Part shown: positions 6,410-6,760 of the stretch, in pieces
Layout: every line of letters begins with the position of its first letter
Numbering within the stretch: position 1 is the first letter of the stretch
Position numbers and translations under genes: made by a program
Notes under the pieces: model-generated
Told to the model about the DNA's origin: nothing
The model's input: the letters and a program-made list of their open reading frames with translations, nothing else
The model's database searches: none
NCBI GenBank assembly: GCA_016777645.1
Contig: JADHRC010000086.1
Coordinates: 1-6,760, forward strand
Source of the DNA: Alphaproteobacteria bacterium
GTDB lineage: Bacteria; Pseudomonadota; Alphaproteobacteria; Puniceispirillales; Marisalimonadaceae
DNA length: 6,760 bases
Direction of reading: 5' to 3'

Positions 6410-6455
6410 ACACAGTTCAAATTAATCATTTATTGTTAGAAATATATCTATATAA

Positions 6456-6469
6456 AATGATATTTCATT
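6456..6469. repeat. 14-bp inverted repeat AATGA-N4-TCATT, possible operator
   Basis: Perfect 5-bp arms surround TATT. Read on the minus strand, the repeat sits just upstream of a TATATT candidate -10 of the CoA-transferase operon, roughly where a -35 box would be. It shares the core ATGATA with the inverted repeat at 2167-2183. Short AT-rich palindromes arise often by chance. Confidence 0.25.
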
Positions 6470-6570
6470 GTTTTAATTAAATTTTAGATTTACTAGAACT
6501 TAATTAATATTCATGTATATTCTTAACATCTTAAATAATAATCACCAACAAACTTATTCACGAGATTTAA

Positions 6571-6760
6571 ATGACAAAACTGGAAGTTACTAAACCTAAT
6601 TTTGGAGAATTAACACAGATCGCCAAGGACTTATACTGGGCACATTTTGATCTCCCATTTAGATTAAATCATGTGAACTTATTTCTTATGGATACCCCAA
6701 AAGGAATTTTAATTCTAGATGCAGGTTTAAAATCAGACCATTCTGAAGAACATTGGGAAG
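6571..6760 (+). CDS. MBL-fold metallo-hydrolase, N-terminal part (3' end cut off by window)
   Basis: An ATG at 6571 opens 63 codons that run off the right edge. The segment DLPFRLNHVNLFLMDT (about 28-43), followed by GILILDAGLKSD (46-57), is the standard opening of metallo-beta-lactamase-fold hydrolases: a strand that faces the substrate, NHVN, a strand pair, then the Asp-x-Gly turn. The zinc-binding HxHxDH motif would follow some 20-40 residues later, beyond the window. So glyoxalase II-like, lactonase, beta-lactamase-like and other subgroups cannot be separated. A weak GAG lies about 7 nt before the start. The gene is divergent from the CoA-transferase operon and may share regulation with it. 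Confidence 0.75.
   Translation, partial: MTKLEVTKPNFGELTQIAKDLYWAHFDLPFRLNHVNLFLMDTPKGILILDAGLKSDHSEEHWE

Larger units (their letters stand above)
6399..6570. promoter_or_regulatory. Divergent promoter region between the CoA-transferase operon and the MBL-fold gene
   Basis: This AT-rich 172-bp gap has no open frame worth calling. It must carry the promoter of the minus-strand CoA-transferase-MFS-Gate operon and that of the plus-strand hydrolase. TATATT (minus strand, 6446-6441) and TATATT within 6515-6525 (plus strand) are possible -10 boxes, but neither has a recognisable -35. A 14-bp inverted repeat lies at 6456-6469. Confidence 0.45.

Noticed and set aside
1..6760. CRISPR array, tRNA gene, insertion sequence ends or toxin-antitoxin/defence module
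   Set aside because: No regularly spaced direct repeats, cloverleaf-like sequence, transposase motifs or small paired genes were found. The window is explained by metabolic and transport genes.

Overview
This is an AT-rich window (GC only about one third by eye) with tightly packed, mostly minus-strand genes of fatty-acid/CoA and small-carboxylate metabolism. The gene content, short intergenic gaps and base composition fit a streamlined, probably marine, alphaproteobacterium of the SAR11/AEGEAN-169/SAR116 kind. That placement is inferred from general family knowledge; the window holds no marker gene such as rRNA.

Layout, left to right. (1) Positions 1-168 hold the C-terminal end of a small plus-strand HGG-motif/HGRYT-type protein of unknown function. 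A 65-bp convergent gap with no visible terminator hairpin follows. (2) A minus-strand pair reads 2139 to 234: an alpha/beta hydrolase (GHSFAG) and, 17 bp after it, an SCP2-type thiolase. (3) A 98-bp divergent promoter region separates this pair from a plus-strand short-chain dehydrogenase (2238-2936). Its stop codon overlaps the stop of the next, convergent gene. (4) A three-gene minus-strand operon reads 6398 to 2933: a family III (CaiB/BaiF) CoA-transferase, an MFS carrier of the alphaproteobacterial monocarboxylate-carrier-like type, and a duplicated Gate-domain membrane protein. (5) A 172-bp divergent promoter region leads to the start of a metallo-beta-lactamase-fold hydrolase that runs off the right edge.

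How the genes may work together (inference). The MFS carrier, and perhaps the Gate-domain protein, would move an organic acid or other small solute. The CoA-transferase would activate an acid as its CoA thioester. The thiolase, SDR and hydrolases could process acyl-CoA, hydroxy/keto and ester intermediates. The substrate cannot be named from sequence.

The most notable anomaly is the MFS gene. Its reading frame clearly continues upstream of its first ATG into the missing half of TM1, but no ATG, GTG or TTG lies in that frame before a stop. An ATG at 5158 sits one base out of frame and would restore a complete N-terminus if a single base were removed, for example from the CAAAC run at 5142-5146. 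I found no CRISPR array, tRNA, IS element or evident defence system. No gene-free stretch exceeds 300 bases.
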